In this document: piece after piece, positions 1 through 8,610 of the stretch
Layout of the letters: every line of letters starts with the position of its first letter
How positions within the stretch are numbered: position 1 is the stretch's first letter
Origin: a virus
DNA length: 36,643 bases
Strand: one strand, 5' to 3'
IMG/VR virus record: IMGVR_UViG_3300036716_000469
Span: 1 to 36,643 of that record
Made by a program: the position numbers and the translations under genes
Notes under the pieces: generated by a model
What the model was told of the DNA's origin: nothing
The model's input: the letters and a program-made list of their open reading frames with translations, nothing else
Databases searched by the model: none

Positions 1-1
1 T

Positions 2-403
2 GCTAACATAGATTTATTTCAAGCAGTAACTACTAGCCTTAAAGAAACTGGCTTTACATTTTTTTACAAAGAAGAAACAAATCCTGATATGTTAAAAACT
101 AAAGGTGCTTTGTATATTGATCATGAAGGCAAGGTTATATTGTATGAAGATAAGCCAGAATTTAAAGGAACAAATAATTACGAAGCCTTTAATGCTTTTT
201 GGTGTAGTTTTGCTTTTACAAAAGAAGTATTTGACGACTGTATTGCTTTTATGGAAAAAAGTACATTAAAGCAACACGTTGATACAAACGATATAGTAAC
301 AACACCTATTTTTAAAAGCAAGGGCATTAAAGTTGATGACTATAAGGACTTAGGTACATGGCAAGAAATACGAAGACTATTATCAACTCACGAGGTTGAA
401 TAA
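2..403 (+). CDS. Sugar-phosphate nucleotidyltransferase-like protein, C-terminal part (5' truncated)
   Basis: The reading frame is open from base 2, before the first ATG at 89, so this is the 3' end of a gene that begins outside the window. About 133 residues remain. The closing segment, with TTPIF, a run around GIKVDDY, then DLGTWQEI, resembles the C-terminal core of NTP-transferase proteins that make NDP-sugars, where a DxGT(W/P) motif near the end contacts the sugar. The catalytic N-terminal half, with the GGxGxR loop, is not in the window, so the assignment rests on the tail alone. The nearby glycosyltransferase and FkbM methyltransferase support a role in sugar activation. It ends just before a promoter that starts the next gene. 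The family is likely; the substrate is unknown. Confidence 0.55.
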   Translation, partial: ANIDLFQAVTTSLKETGFTFFYKEETNPDMLKTKGALYIDHEGKVILYEDKPEFKGTNNYEAFNAFWCSFAFTKEVFDDCIAFMEKSTLKQHVDTNDIVTTPIFKSKGIKVDDYKDLGTWQEIRRLLSTHEVE

Positions 404-408
404 TAATG

Positions 409-437
409 TTGACCTTTAGTTAAAATTTTGTTATACT
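409..437 (+). promoter_or_regulatory. Early-type sigma70-like promoter for thyX
   Basis: TTGACC (409-414) and TATACT (432-437) are separated by exactly 17 bases. They lie 25 bases upstream of the thyX ATG, with a GAGGA ribosome-binding site at 450-454. The spacing and hexamers match the other strong promoters at 8555, 9234, 13075 and 29540. Confidence 0.8.
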
Positions 438-461
438 GAATGTACAAATGAGGATATTTAA

Positions 462-1124
462 ATGAAAGTAAAATTAGTAAGTTATAGTAAAGCCACACCT
501 GAATTTGAAGCAGAAGGTCTTAGCAATTTACAAGAACTTATCGCCTATTGTGCCAAAGTAAGTAATCCTACAAATCAAATAAACAGTGAAACAAGTGAGC
601 GATTAATTAAATACTTAATTAAACATCAACACTGGTCACCTCTTGAAATGGTTAATGCTTGTTTAGAAATAGAAACTACAAGAGATATTGCTCACCAAAT
701 GGTTAGACATCGTAGTTTTAGTTTTCAAGAATTTAGTCAACGTTATGCTGATCCGACTACTATGGAAGATTGGTATGTAATGAGAGAAGCACGTTTACAA
801 GATACTAAAAATAGACAAAATAGCATTGAAACTAAAGACAAGGAATTAACTGTTGAATGGGTTAAGAAACAAGAAGCAGTACAACAGGCGTCTGAGAGCG
901 CCTATGAGTGGGCTATAAGCAACGGTATTGCCAAAGAGCAGGCTAGAGTAGTATTACCAGAAGGAATGACTAAAACTCGCTTGTATATGAATGGGACATT
1001 AAGAAGTTGGGTACATTATATTGAATTACGAGGCTCCCACGGAACACAAAAAGAACATATGGAAATAGCTCATGCTTGTGCTAAGATTATTGCTGAGGTA
1101 TTTCCTTTAATTGAGGATATTTAG
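462..1124 (+). CDS. thyX: FAD-dependent thymidylate synthase ThyX
   Basis: ThyX makes dTMP from dUMP using methylenetetrahydrofolate as carbon donor and reduced FAD, without needing dihydrofolate reductase. The family signature RHRx7S is intact: R82-H83-R84 followed by S92 in RHRSFSFQEFSQR. At 220 residues the protein has the normal length for the family. The ATG at 462 follows a GAGGA site with a good 7-base spacer and lies downstream of its own strong promoter. The stop codon abuts the ATG of the cupin gene. Together with nrdA, nrdB and glutaredoxin at the right end of the window, it would supply deoxynucleotides for replication of an AT-rich genome that needs much dTTP. The identification is secure. 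Confidence 0.96.
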   Translation: MKVKLVSYSKATPEFEAEGLSNLQELIAYCAKVSNPTNQINSETSERLIKYLIKHQHWSPLEMVNACLEIETTRDIAHQMVRHRSFSFQEFSQRYADPTTMEDWYVMREARLQDTKNRQNSIETKDKELTVEWVKKQEAVQQASESAYEWAISNGIAKEQARVVLPEGMTKTRLYMNGTLRSWVHYIELRGSHGTQKEHMEIAHACAKIIAEVFPLIEDI

Positions 1125-1481
1125 ATGACAGTAAAGGCAGGAAAAGTATGGGGCCAAACAGAATTAATACACGCCAACGGTGTGTTAGAATTTCATAGAA
1201 TAGAATTTAAAGCAGGTTACAAATGTTCTGAGCACGAACACAAGTATAAGTTTAATGGTTTCTTTGTTGAATCAGGACAAATGATTGTTCGTGTTTGGCA
1301 AGACAATGATCAAGAAGGATTAATAGACGAAACAGTTTTAAGTGCCGGCGATTTTACTGTAGTTAAACCTGGCATGGTACATCAATTTGAAGGTGTAGAA
1401 GATGGAGTAGCATTTGAGTTGTATTGGGCAGAGTTTGACCACAATGACATTGTTAGACGAACAGTAGGTAGGGAAGTATAA
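1125..1481 (+). CDS. Small single-domain cupin protein
   Basis: This 118-residue beta-barrel protein carries both cupin motifs. Motif 1 has H37 and H39 in SEHEHKYKFNG, but the usual metal-binding Glu is replaced by Asn44. Motif 2 is GDFTVVKPGMVH, with the metal-binding H86. Small cupins of this kind often bind a metal and a sugar, or act as isomerases or sensors beside nucleotide-sugar genes. The start codon directly follows the thyX stop, and the stop overlaps the next ATG by one base (TAATG), so it is translated as part of an operon. The substrate cannot be read from the sequence. The altered ligand set may mean a different metal, or structural rather than catalytic use. Confidence 0.75.
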   Translation: MTVKAGKVWGQTELIHANGVLEFHRIEFKAGYKCSEHEHKYKFNGFFVESGQMIVRVWQDNDQEGLIDETVLSAGDFTVVKPGMVHQFEGVEDGVAFELYWAEFDHNDIVRRTVGREV

Positions 1482-3007
1482 TGGACAAGTACCACGGTAT
1501 AATTTTTGGAGGAGGCGATTTGCCAGTAGGCAATCAGCCAATGTCCGGGATATTCCGTCAGCCTGCTCCGTATAAATTAAGGACACTTGCTAGAGATGCC
1601 GGTTATAATATAAAAGCAATAGACTATACTCAAGAGTTTAGTTCGGCTGAAATAACACAAGCATTAGAAAATTTAATAACTAAAGATACTTTGTTTGTTG
1701 GTGTTAGTTTACAACATTTTGTACAACGGTCCCCTCAGTGGTTTAGAATTTATGAAACTATTTTAGCATTTCGCGAACAATCACAATATAATTTCCAATT
1801 AGCAATTGGTGGAATGAAAGCAATTTTAAAACAAGATTCTACAATGAAATGGGATTGGGTATTTTCAGGATATGTAGACCATGACTTTATACAATGGTTA
1901 CATTATCTTAGCGGAAAACCTAATAATTTTAAATGGAAAAAATTATTCAACTACAAGTGGGTAGACGGTAACAGCAATCCTGAGAATTTTACTAAACAAA
2001 TTACTGATAATATGGAAATTGAATGGCTTGAATCAGACCATATTCAACCATATGAATCGCTACCTGTTGAAATATCAAGGGGTTGTAGATTTCATTGTGA
2101 TTTTTGTGAATATCCGTTACTGCGATCAAAACAAAAAGACTTTGATGGAATACGAAAAAGTTTATCTCAACAATTTGTTACTAATAAAGAAAAATGGGGA
2201 GTAACTAACTACTGGTTTGATGACTTTACATACAATAGTCATCAAGGTAAATTAAACTTGCTCGATGACATTATTAAAGACATAGGATTTAAAATTAAAT
2301 TTTCAACTTTTATTAGACCAGAGTTATTAGTTGCTTACCCTGAACAACAACAGCAATTAGTAGAGCAAGGATTGAATGGTGTAGCATTTGGTATGGAAAC
2401 TACTGCTGATCCTATTCGTGGTTCTATTAGTAAAGGCGGCGATGTAAGTAAGATAAACCAAGCGGCCGCTTATATGAATAAAATTAGCAACGGGCAAACA
2501 TCATTTTTATACTTAATGATGATGGGAATACCCCATCAAACTATTAAAGAAATGGAAGCCGACCGAAAGTATGTTAGAGAAGCAGAACATATAGATAACT
2601 TTACATTTCACCCGTTTTGGATGGGTTATCCAAATAGTGAAGGAGGCGATTACACAGCCAACGAAAGTAAAATAACTTTAAACCCAGAAAAATATGGATA
2701 TTTTCCAGACACGTCGCCTGCGGGTTTAGATCCTGAAAATATATTAGGTGATAGATTCAATTGGGTTAATGAGCATACTTCATTTTTAGAAATGCAAAAG
2801 ATTCAAGAAGAATGGGCGGCAGAGGACTACCACTTACAGAAAGTAGGAGGAGTAAGTTCGATGTATTTTAGAGGTATGGGATTTGATGTTGATAATCTTA
2901 TTGGTAAAACTTTATGGAAAGATGTAGATATGTTATTGTCTACTAAAACAACCGAAAGAGTAAAGAAATACATCAATGGTGTATTAAGTGAAAAATTAAC
3001 ACCATGA
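1481..3007 (+). CDS. Radical SAM protein, possible B12-binding-type N-terminal domain
   Basis: The radical SAM cluster motif CxxxCxxC is present as C202, C206 and C209 in GCRFHCDFCEYPLL. It would bind a [4Fe-4S] cluster that cleaves S-adenosylmethionine. The roughly 190 residues before it (GGGDLPVGNQ, then VGVSLQHF and AIGGMKA) look like a Rossmann-type domain as in B12-binding radical SAM proteins such as methylthiotransferases and methyltransferases. The usual DxHxxG cobalamin motif is not evident, so B12 binding is doubtful. The TIM-barrel part continues through GVAFGMETTAD at about 300. It lies between the cupin and a glycosyltransferase with 1- and 4-base overlaps, so it probably modifies a sugar, lipid or other surface component. 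The substrate is unknown. Confidence 0.85.
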   Translation: MDKYHGIIFGGGDLPVGNQPMSGIFRQPAPYKLRTLARDAGYNIKAIDYTQEFSSAEITQALENLITKDTLFVGVSLQHFVQRSPQWFRIYETILAFREQSQYNFQLAIGGMKAILKQDSTMKWDWVFSGYVDHDFIQWLHYLSGKPNNFKWKKLFNYKWVDGNSNPENFTKQITDNMEIEWLESDHIQPYESLPVEISRGCRFHCDFCEYPLLRSKQKDFDGIRKSLSQQFVTNKEKWGVTNYWFDDFTYNSHQGKLNLLDDIIKDIGFKIKFSTFIRPELLVAYPEQQQQLVEQGLNGVAFGMETTADPIRGSISKGGDVSKINQAAAYMNKISNGQTSFLYLMMMGIPHQTIKEMEADRKYVREAEHIDNFTFHPFWMGYPNSEGGDYTANESKITLNPEKYGYFPDTSPAGLDPENILGDRFNWVNEHTSFLEMQKIQEEWAAEDYHLQKVGGVSSMYFRGMGFDVDNLIGKTLWKDVDMLLSTKTTERVKKYINGVLSEKLTP

Positions 3008-3708
3008 ATAATATAGCCTGCGTTTGGGTACCACCAAAGTATAATATGTCTTATGTAGAAACACTTTATAATAGTGTAAAAAGAAACACAACTCAGTCTT
3101 TTAATTTTTATTGTCTAACTACACATCCACAAGAAATTAACAATCCTAATATAATTCCAATAGCATTAGAAAAAGATACATTGTTTGAGAGTGATAGAAA
3201 ACGTTGGTGGTATAAATCTAATTTGTTTAATGAGCATAATTGGGAAGGACAAATATTATATTTAGATTTAGATATTGTAATTATAGGATCGCTAGATAAG
3301 TTTTTTGAATGGAAAGTTGATAAGTTTAGAATATGTCAAGACTTTAATCGGCATTCTATGCCTAATTATAAAATAAGTAATAGTAGTGTAATGGCATTTA
3401 ATGCAAATTCTTATACAAATTTTTATAATGAGTTTCAAGAAGAAAAAGTAGAAAATATCCGCAGACATAACGGAGATCAAGATTGGCTTACTAGAATATT
3501 AGGTGAATCTAAAAGTTGGTGGCCCAAGGAGTGGGCAATGAGCTACAAATGGGAAGTATTAAACGGCGGATTAAAACGTATGGGAACAAAAGAGTATAAA
3601 TTAGACACAACCGAAGTTCATAAGGATACTAGTATATTAGTATTTCATGGTAATCCTAATCCTGGAGAAGTTCTAGATGACCCAATAATAGCGGAGAACT
3701 GGAAATGA
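3004..3708 (+). CDS. Glycosyltransferase, GT-A type with DxD motif
   Basis: The protein has 234 residues. Its central segment QILYLDLDIVIIGSLD places a DLD motif at residues 88-90 after a hydrophobic strand. This is typical of GT-A enzymes such as the GT8-like group, in which the aspartates hold a metal-bound NDP-sugar. Upstream, residues 65-73 (RKRWWYKSN) resemble the acceptor-side region before the DxD. The later GDQDWLTRI resembles the usual Q-D-W element of these proteins. The ATG overlaps the preceding stop by 4 bases (ATGA), and the stop overlaps the next gene in the same way. The sugar and acceptor (host surface glycan, phage DNA or virion protein) are unknown. Confidence 0.8.
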   Translation: MNNIACVWVPPKYNMSYVETLYNSVKRNTTQSFNFYCLTTHPQEINNPNIIPIALEKDTLFESDRKRWWYKSNLFNEHNWEGQILYLDLDIVIIGSLDKFFEWKVDKFRICQDFNRHSMPNYKISNSSVMAFNANSYTNFYNEFQEEKVENIRRHNGDQDWLTRILGESKSWWPKEWAMSYKWEVLNGGLKRMGTKEYKLDTTEVHKDTSILVFHGNPNPGEVLDDPIIAENWK

Positions 3709-4538
3709 TTTCAAGCGGAAAGTGTAGGCATGGAAAATTTACTTGGTTTGATAATGATATTATTATTGGTAAAAGTTTAGCAAGTTACGGCGAATATTGT
3801 GAATGGGAAATAATGTGTTTAGAACAACTTATTGATCCAGAATGGCATATTGCTGATATTGGTGCTAATATTGGAACTCATACAATACCATTTAGTAAGT
3901 TAGCACATAAAGGCCATGTACACGCCTTTGAACCAAACGAGTTATCTAGAGGATTATTAAGTCGTAACATTAAAGAAAATCACATTACAAATGCTTCTGT
4001 TTTTCCTTATGCTTTAAGTAAAAGTTCTGGTAATAGATATCTAAGTAATTATAATCCTCAAGTAGCAGGCAATTACGGCGAAGCAAGTTTAAATAGCAGT
4101 GGAGAACTTATGGAATTAGTTCCTACTATGAGATTAGATCAAATAAAGTTTGAAAGATTAGATCTTATCAAATGTGATGTAGAGGGTGAAGAGCCTAATG
4201 TTTTTAAAGGTGCTAAACATATACTAGCAGAACACTTACCAACTTGTTTTATTGAATGTAATGATGAAGCAAATCTTAAACCTTTGTACAAACGATTTGA
4301 GAAATTAGGTTATACTCAAATGTACTGGTGTCCGGTAAGGAATTTTAATCCTGATAACTACAAAGGATTTACAAAAAATGTGTTCGGTAGTAGCGGAGTT
4401 ATTAACATTTTAGTAATATCTCCAAAGTTAAATGTTAAGTTTGAATACCTAGACAGTATAAGAGGTGCAGATGATACTTATAAAAAGATGTATGAGAGAG
4501 TTTCGTCGGATATTACAACACCTAAAAAATTACTTTAG
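3705..4538 (+). CDS. FkbM-family SAM-dependent methyltransferase
   Basis: SAM-binding motif I is clear as IADIGANIGTHT at residues 49-60, followed by the acidic residue E76 in HAFEPNE that would hold the ribose. A second typical element, IKCDVEGEEPNVFKGA, lies near residue 160 and matches the FkbM hallmark D(V/I)EG. FkbM enzymes methylate hydroxyls of sugars or other small molecules. The reaction would produce S-adenosylhomocysteine, which the nucleosidase at 8611 could remove. It is the last gene of the leftward plus-strand unit. Its stop region overlaps the end of the convergent minus-strand gene by 9 bases, and no terminator lies between them. Confidence 0.88.
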   Translation: MISSGKCRHGKFTWFDNDIIIGKSLASYGEYCEWEIMCLEQLIDPEWHIADIGANIGTHTIPFSKLAHKGHVHAFEPNELSRGLLSRNIKENHITNASVFPYALSKSSGNRYLSNYNPQVAGNYGEASLNSSGELMELVPTMRLDQIKFERLDLIKCDVEGEEPNVFKGAKHILAEHLPTCFIECNDEANLKPLYKRFEKLGYTQMYWCPVRNFNPDNYKGFTKNVFGSSGVINILVISPKLNVKFEYLDSIRGADDTYKKMYERVSSDITTPKKLL

Positions 4539-5678
4539 TATTTGTCCTGAGTCAAATGTTAATCCTTTTTCGTTTTCAATAGGCACACTTCCAATAACTA
4601 AACTTTTGTTGGGTAATTTACTTTTTAACTGGTTATACCATTGATTGGTCATTTTTAATCTACTATCTGTTATATAAAAATTATCTTTGTTTGTGGCGTT
4701 AATGGCACAAACAGGGCTAGAATCAAATATATTACTAATCCAAAGTACTGTTGGAGCATCTTCTAAGTTTTTAAATATAACTTCTTGGCCTACAGTATCA
4801 GTTGCTATGTTGAGAGTACACCAAGAAATATCACCATTTACTTCTGCTTCTTTTAATTTAGCCATTGTAGATTTAATATTTTCTATACCACCCCAAAGTT
4901 CAACTTCATTTACCCACATATTATCCCATTCTTTAGGGCCAGCACCCGGTCTGATCCCTTCGTTAATTTGACCACTTGCTATTAATATACCTTTTGCTAC
5001 AGGATCTTCCAATGCCCAATCATGTAGAGGATAAGAACCATCCCAAGATAATATCATTTCTTTAGCAAAAGCAATAGGAAAACTACTAACATCAAATAAT
5101 ACTAATTTTTTATCTGGTTCGTAATTTAGTTGATGTAATAGCCAAGCAAATTTTAAACCACTAGGTAGCATAACAAATTGATTAAACTTTTTATTATCTC
5201 TATCTGCTCTACTAACAAACTTATTTTCGTATTTTTCTGTATTGTACATATGATGTACAAGCGAATAACCACCCAATGTAGTTGTTATAGCATTTTTAGT
5301 ATAGTTTTTAGTTTGCCAATCGTTTGTGATTTCTAATACATTGTTAAATTCTTCAGTATCTATTGTTACTATTTTGTCTTGTGGAAACTCTTTGTTTATT
5401 GCAGTGATAAAACCATCAACTGTATTAACAATACCTGCTTCGTGTTCCACTTGATATTTTACTAATAGCATTAAAATATCTTCACTAATAGAACGTGTAT
5501 CTTTTGTACAAGTAAAATATCCTACTGTTTTGCAAATATCACTTGGTTTTATTATTTTATCGTTGATACAATAACTAGCAAGTTTTATAAAAAAGTTTGT
5601 ATTCTGGTCAAGGCTAGATTGATCTATAACAAACGTATAGTTTTCACGTAAGTATTGATATATGTCGTAATACTTCAT
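4530..5678 (-). CDS. Unknown protein, paralogue of the preceding gene in the minus-strand unit
   Basis: This 382-residue protein matches no family I can name. It is clearly related to its neighbour at 5678-6883. Shared blocks in the same order include NTEKY, then VM(L/V)xSGxxxAWLL, L(V/T)LF(D/N), AK(G/S)I(L/M)I, NG(D/K)(I/L)S, SNIF and a C-terminal (I/V)xGSxP. The arrangement of a strand (LVLFDVSS) after a helix (SGLKFAWLL) suggests a Rossmann-like enzyme core in the C-terminal two thirds. The N-terminal third is less conserved. The ATG at 5678 overlaps the upstream TAA by one base. It is the last gene of the minus-strand unit and its end runs into the convergent FkbM gene. Confidence 0.8.
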   Translation of the reverse strand: MKYYDIYQYLRENYTFVIDQSSLDQNTNFFIKLASYCINDKIIKPSDICKTVGYFTCTKDTRSISEDILMLLVKYQVEHEAGIVNTVDGFITAINKEFPQDKIVTIDTEEFNNVLEITNDWQTKNYTKNAITTTLGGYSLVHHMYNTEKYENKFVSRADRDNKKFNQFVMLPSGLKFAWLLHQLNYEPDKKLVLFDVSSFPIAFAKEMILSWDGSYPLHDWALEDPVAKGILIASGQINEGIRPGAGPKEWDNMWVNEVELWGGIENIKSTMAKLKEAEVNGDISWCTLNIATDTVGQEVIFKNLEDAPTVLWISNIFDSSPVCAINATNKDNFYITDSRLKMTNQWYNQLKSKLPNKSLVIGSVPIENEKGLTFDSGQILK

Positions 5679-6883
5679 TATATTTCTATTGGTCTTTTAG
5701 CAGAAAGTATCTTTTGATCCTCTTGGTATGGAGTACTGCCATGTACAATGTCTTTTTTGTTTAATTTCTTTTTAAAATCTTCAAAAAATTGAAGTTCGAC
5801 GGCTTTAGAACCACCTGACCACATTCTACTACCATAACTAGCAAAAATATTACTTACAAACCAAAATGCTCTGCCACTACAAAGGGTAGATAGTTTTTTT
5901 GTTAATAAACTGTCAGACATAATGTTTAAATTAGCAATAGATAATTTACCATTTGCTTCTGCCCATTGCCATTTTCTAAAGAAACGTAAAAATACTTCTT
6001 CTCCTACTTTAGGATCGTTACTATTGTCTATTTTTGCCCAACGTAACATTTCGTGATCCCACATTTCTTGTAATACTTGTTTATATTTTGGCCCAATAGT
6101 AGTCATATCAGATTCTGGTTCTATAAGGCCTGCTTTAATCATTATACTTTTAGCCATTTCGTTTGTTGTAACAAAGTCAACATATGATTGGTCCCATGGA
6201 GACCAGTAATGTACTAGATTAGTTACATGAGTTAGTGCTGGGCCATCAATATTAAATAATGTTAAGTGTTGTGTTTCAGGATTCCAGTCGTTACTTTCTA
6301 ATAACCACGCCCATAACCAACCAGAACTTACCATAACATAATGATCAAAGTTGGTATTTTGTATTTTATGATAAGGATCAACATACTTTTCAGTATTAAA
6401 AGCAAATAAGTTATTAAGCCATGGACTAATAATTTCGTTAATTCTCAATGTTGTTAAATCTATACATTGAGGGCGATCAACTTCTTCGTATTTTCGTAGA
6501 TCTGTGTCGACTTTCACATGATCTAAATTTTGTTCTTGCTTTATAGCATGAACATCGCCAGTACTAATGCCGTTATCAACTTGGTCAAGTTCCATCATTA
6601 GTTGTACAAACAAAGTTTCAGTGAATTTAGCATCTCGTTCTACTACGATATAATATTTGTGTTCTTTTTTTGCTATTATGTCTTTTGCTTCTTGGAGGGT
6701 TTTAACATTAACAAGTTCGTCAACCACATTACCAACAAGTACTCCGTAAAAGTCTGTTTCGTTGTTAGGGTTTACAATGATTAATTTAGTTTCTATTATT
6801 AATCTATCTTGATAATGTATATAATCATTTTTTTCTATTAAATATTTTTCGTAGTCTGTATTACCGGTTGAATGGTCACTCAT
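5678..6883 (-). CDS. Unknown protein, tandem paralogue of the 4530-5678 product
   Basis: The product has about 401 residues from the ATG at 6883. A longer reading from a TTG at 6910 is possible. I prefer the ATG because AAGGA lies 10 bases upstream and the overlap with the previous gene is then short. The conserved blocks shared with the next gene are FNTEKY, VMVSSGWLWAWLLE, LTLFNIDG, AKSIMIKAG and FVSNIFASYG. The N-terminal part has YYIVVERDAKF followed by a helix, which weakly resembles a segment of the gene upstream (YAIIQIPGSVIAREF). The whole unit may therefore derive from repeated duplication. The function is unknown; membership of one family with its neighbour is strongly supported by the shared blocks. 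Confidence 0.8.
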   Translation of the reverse strand: MSDHSTGNTDYEKYLIEKNDYIHYQDRLIIETKLIIVNPNNETDFYGVLVGNVVDELVNVKTLQEAKDIIAKKEHKYYIVVERDAKFTETLFVQLMMELDQVDNGISTGDVHAIKQEQNLDHVKVDTDLRKYEEVDRPQCIDLTTLRINEIISPWLNNLFAFNTEKYVDPYHKIQNTNFDHYVMVSSGWLWAWLLESNDWNPETQHLTLFNIDGPALTHVTNLVHYWSPWDQSYVDFVTTNEMAKSIMIKAGLIEPESDMTTIGPKYKQVLQEMWDHEMLRWAKIDNSNDPKVGEEVFLRFFRKWQWAEANGKLSIANLNIMSDSLLTKKLSTLCSGRAFWFVSNIFASYGSRMWSGGSKAVELQFFEDFKKKLNKKDIVHGSTPYQEDQKILSAKRPIEI

Positions 6884-7610
6884 ATTTTTCAGGTCCTTCG
6901 CCTTCTTCAACGTATTCTGCCATATTATCTATTAACCATTTGTGTTGTTTTAGGTCTTGGTCGTTTTCGTAATATATGTATTGTTTAAATGCGTTCATCT
7001 TGTCTGTAAAATTGTGTATTTCTTGTCCTTCTTGTAGGAATTTAGAAAGCCAATACCAACCATGAAACAATCTTTGGCTGTTTATTGTATCTTCTTTGCC
7101 ATTAGAGGATAGTATACCGTTATTCTCAATTACCTCAGGAAACAATTGGTTTGCTTCTGGGCGATCTTTTTTGTTTCCAAACAACAATCTACCTGCTTTT
7201 TGAAAATGTTCTAAGTTTACAACCATAGTGTACGGCATAATACCCCACCATCTATCGCCTTCTCCTTCATCTTTCTTGTGTGTAGTCATTCCTAATACAG
7301 CACAGTTAGGATTATTTTCCATATATGTTGTTACAATTAAAGAAAATTCTCTAGCAATAACACTACCTGGTATTTGTATAATAGCATACTTACAATTTGA
7401 TTTTTGGATTGCTTTAACGATACCTAATTCTACAATAGGCCCTGAGTAATTAAACCCAAACATATCTTGTAGTTCGTTATGATTTGTAGTTGTAAGTTCA
7501 GAACCTAAATCGCCAGTGTCTTTTATAGTGTTTACTTTTGAATTTATAAATTCTCTGTAATCCCATTGTATTAAAGCAACTTCATTTCGAATGAAACTCC
7601 AACTAATCAC
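6876..7610 (-). CDS. Unknown protein of the minus-strand unit
   Basis: The start is most likely the GTG at 7610, which overlaps the upstream TAG and has GGAAG 8 bases before it. That gives a protein of about 244 residues beginning with (M)ISWSFIRNEV. An upstream GTG at 7649 would overlap the previous gene by 47 bases and is less likely. The segment CKYAIIQIPGSVIAREF followed by NNPNCAVLGM looks like alternating strands and helices, as in a nucleotide-sugar or Rossmann fold. It faintly resembles the N-terminal part of the downstream gene. No catalytic motif could be assigned. Tight coupling on both sides suggests that it works with the oxygenase and the paralogue pair. Confidence 0.75.
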   Translation of the reverse strand: MISWSFIRNEVALIQWDYREFINSKVNTIKDTGDLGSELTTTNHNELQDMFGFNYSGPIVELGIVKAIQKSNCKYAIIQIPGSVIAREFSLIVTTYMENNPNCAVLGMTTHKKDEGEGDRWWGIMPYTMVVNLEHFQKAGRLLFGNKKDRPEANQLFPEVIENNGILSSNGKEDTINSQRLFHGWYWLSKFLQEGQEIHNFTDKMNAFKQYIYYENDQDLKQHKWLIDNMAEYVEEGEGPEKYE

Positions 7611-8499
7611 TTGAACCGCTTCCAAAATACAGTCCATCAGATGCATCACCAGTTGGCATCCATCCTACATTTGATTCTTTAATTTCCCCGTCAATTTCTT
7701 CTAAGTATATACCATTTGACTGTTCCCTAAAACTTTTAGAAACAACAGGAGCCCAAAAGTTCTCATCTGGTGTTCCACTAACAATCATGTGGTAACGCAC
7801 TTCGTCGGAGTCGTTAACAACACAATGATAATGCTCGTTAGCAAAATTCCAAATACTTCCTGCTTTCACCGGCATAATCCCCCACATCCCCATCCAGAAA
7901 AAACAATTATCTGGGTTGTTTAATGCCATGTTATGTACAGCCAATGGATACATAGGATCTTCACCTTCGGGAATATCATTATGCCAGCGTATAAACCCAC
8001 CCGGCTCTACTTTCATAAATCTAATTCTATTATAACGTTTATAATTAAAGTTTTCTTTAAAGAATTTCGTAGAAATAGGGCACTTTTCTGAAATATCAGT
8101 CCAGTCTAACGCACCGGCGGCCCGTGCTTCATTATAATTCGCATAACCATATTCTTCTGGCGGCAAAGTAGAGTCAGAACTTAATCCGTATAAGGCAACT
8201 GCTCCCCAACCGATATTATTTCCATCATTGTATTTAGGTATAAAATTTTGTTTGTCTAATGCTTTTGCTTCTTCGAGCATTTCTTGGTAAGGCCAGTCTT
8301 CTTTTTTTTCAAATTCTTCATTTACCATAACCCATGGCAGGTGGCAAGGACCGTGGCCACCATTAGGATGTTCACCATCTCTTAACCAGTCATACATTTG
8401 TAGATTATCTGAAGGGAATATGTTATGATCTCTAGGCCTTGTAAGATTGCCACTTTCTCGATTTTTCATATTCTGTTCTTTGAGCTCTTTTAGATTCAT
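7603..8499 (-). CDS. 2-oxoglutarate/Fe(II)-dependent oxygenase, aspartyl/asparaginyl hydroxylase-like
   Basis: The 298-residue protein contains an HxD iron-binding pair in GGFIRWHNDIPEG. A distal His is in NEHYHCVVND and an Arg in EVRYHMIVSG, as expected for the double-stranded beta-helix of 2OG oxygenases. The arrangement (RIRFMKVEPGG before the HxD, and GSIWNFANEHYH near the distal His) resembles the aspartyl/asparaginyl beta-hydroxylase group. These enzymes hydroxylate protein, nucleotide or small-molecule substrates. The ATG at 8499 has AGGAG 6 bases upstream. It leads the four-gene minus-strand unit, so the unit may carry out an oxidative modification. The family is well supported; the substrate is unknown. 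Confidence 0.82.
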   Translation of the reverse strand: MNLKELKEQNMKNRESGNLTRPRDHNIFPSDNLQMYDWLRDGEHPNGGHGPCHLPWVMVNEEFEKKEDWPYQEMLEEAKALDKQNFIPKYNDGNNIGWGAVALYGLSSDSTLPPEEYGYANYNEARAAGALDWTDISEKCPISTKFFKENFNYKRYNRIRFMKVEPGGFIRWHNDIPEGEDPMYPLAVHNMALNNPDNCFFWMGMWGIMPVKAGSIWNFANEHYHCVVNDSDEVRYHMIVSGTPDENFWAPVVSKSFREQSNGIYLEEIDGEIKESNVGWMPTGDASDGLYFGSGSSD

Positions 8500-8520
8500 A
8501 CATATCTCCTTATTTTATGA

Positions 8521-8539
8521 TATTTATCTGAGTATTTAA
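8521..8539 (-). promoter_or_regulatory. Candidate late-type promoter elements for the minus-strand unit
   Basis: Read on the minus strand, this stretch holds TTAAATAC (8539-8532) and ATAAATA (8527-8521). Both resemble T4-type late elements and lie 22-40 bases upstream of the ATG at 8499. No good -35/-10 pair faces this way, so the unit may be expressed late, unlike the divergent plus-strand gene. Confidence 0.4.
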
Positions 8540-8554
8540 TGTGTGGGTAGATAC

Positions 8555-8583
8555 TTGACACAACGATTGTTGTATGTTATAAT
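8555..8583 (+). promoter_or_regulatory. Consensus sigma70 promoter for the nucleosidase gene
   Basis: TTGACA (8555-8560), a 17-base spacer and TATAAT (8578-8583) form a perfect consensus promoter. The expected start lies near 8590, and AGGAG at 8598-8602 precedes the TTG start at 8611. It diverges from the minus-strand unit. Confidence 0.88.
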
Positions 8584-8610
8584 AGTAAAGTATTTATAGG
8601 AGAACATATA

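Noticed and set aside
1481-3007. Firm assignment of B12 dependence to the first radical SAM protein
   Set aside because: The N-terminal domain looks Rossmann-like but lacks the DxHxxG cobalamin motif.
4687-4971. 94-codon plus-strand ORF opposite the 4530 gene
   Set aside because: It lies wholly within a well-supported minus-strand gene that has clear paralogue conservation, and it has no ribosome-binding site.
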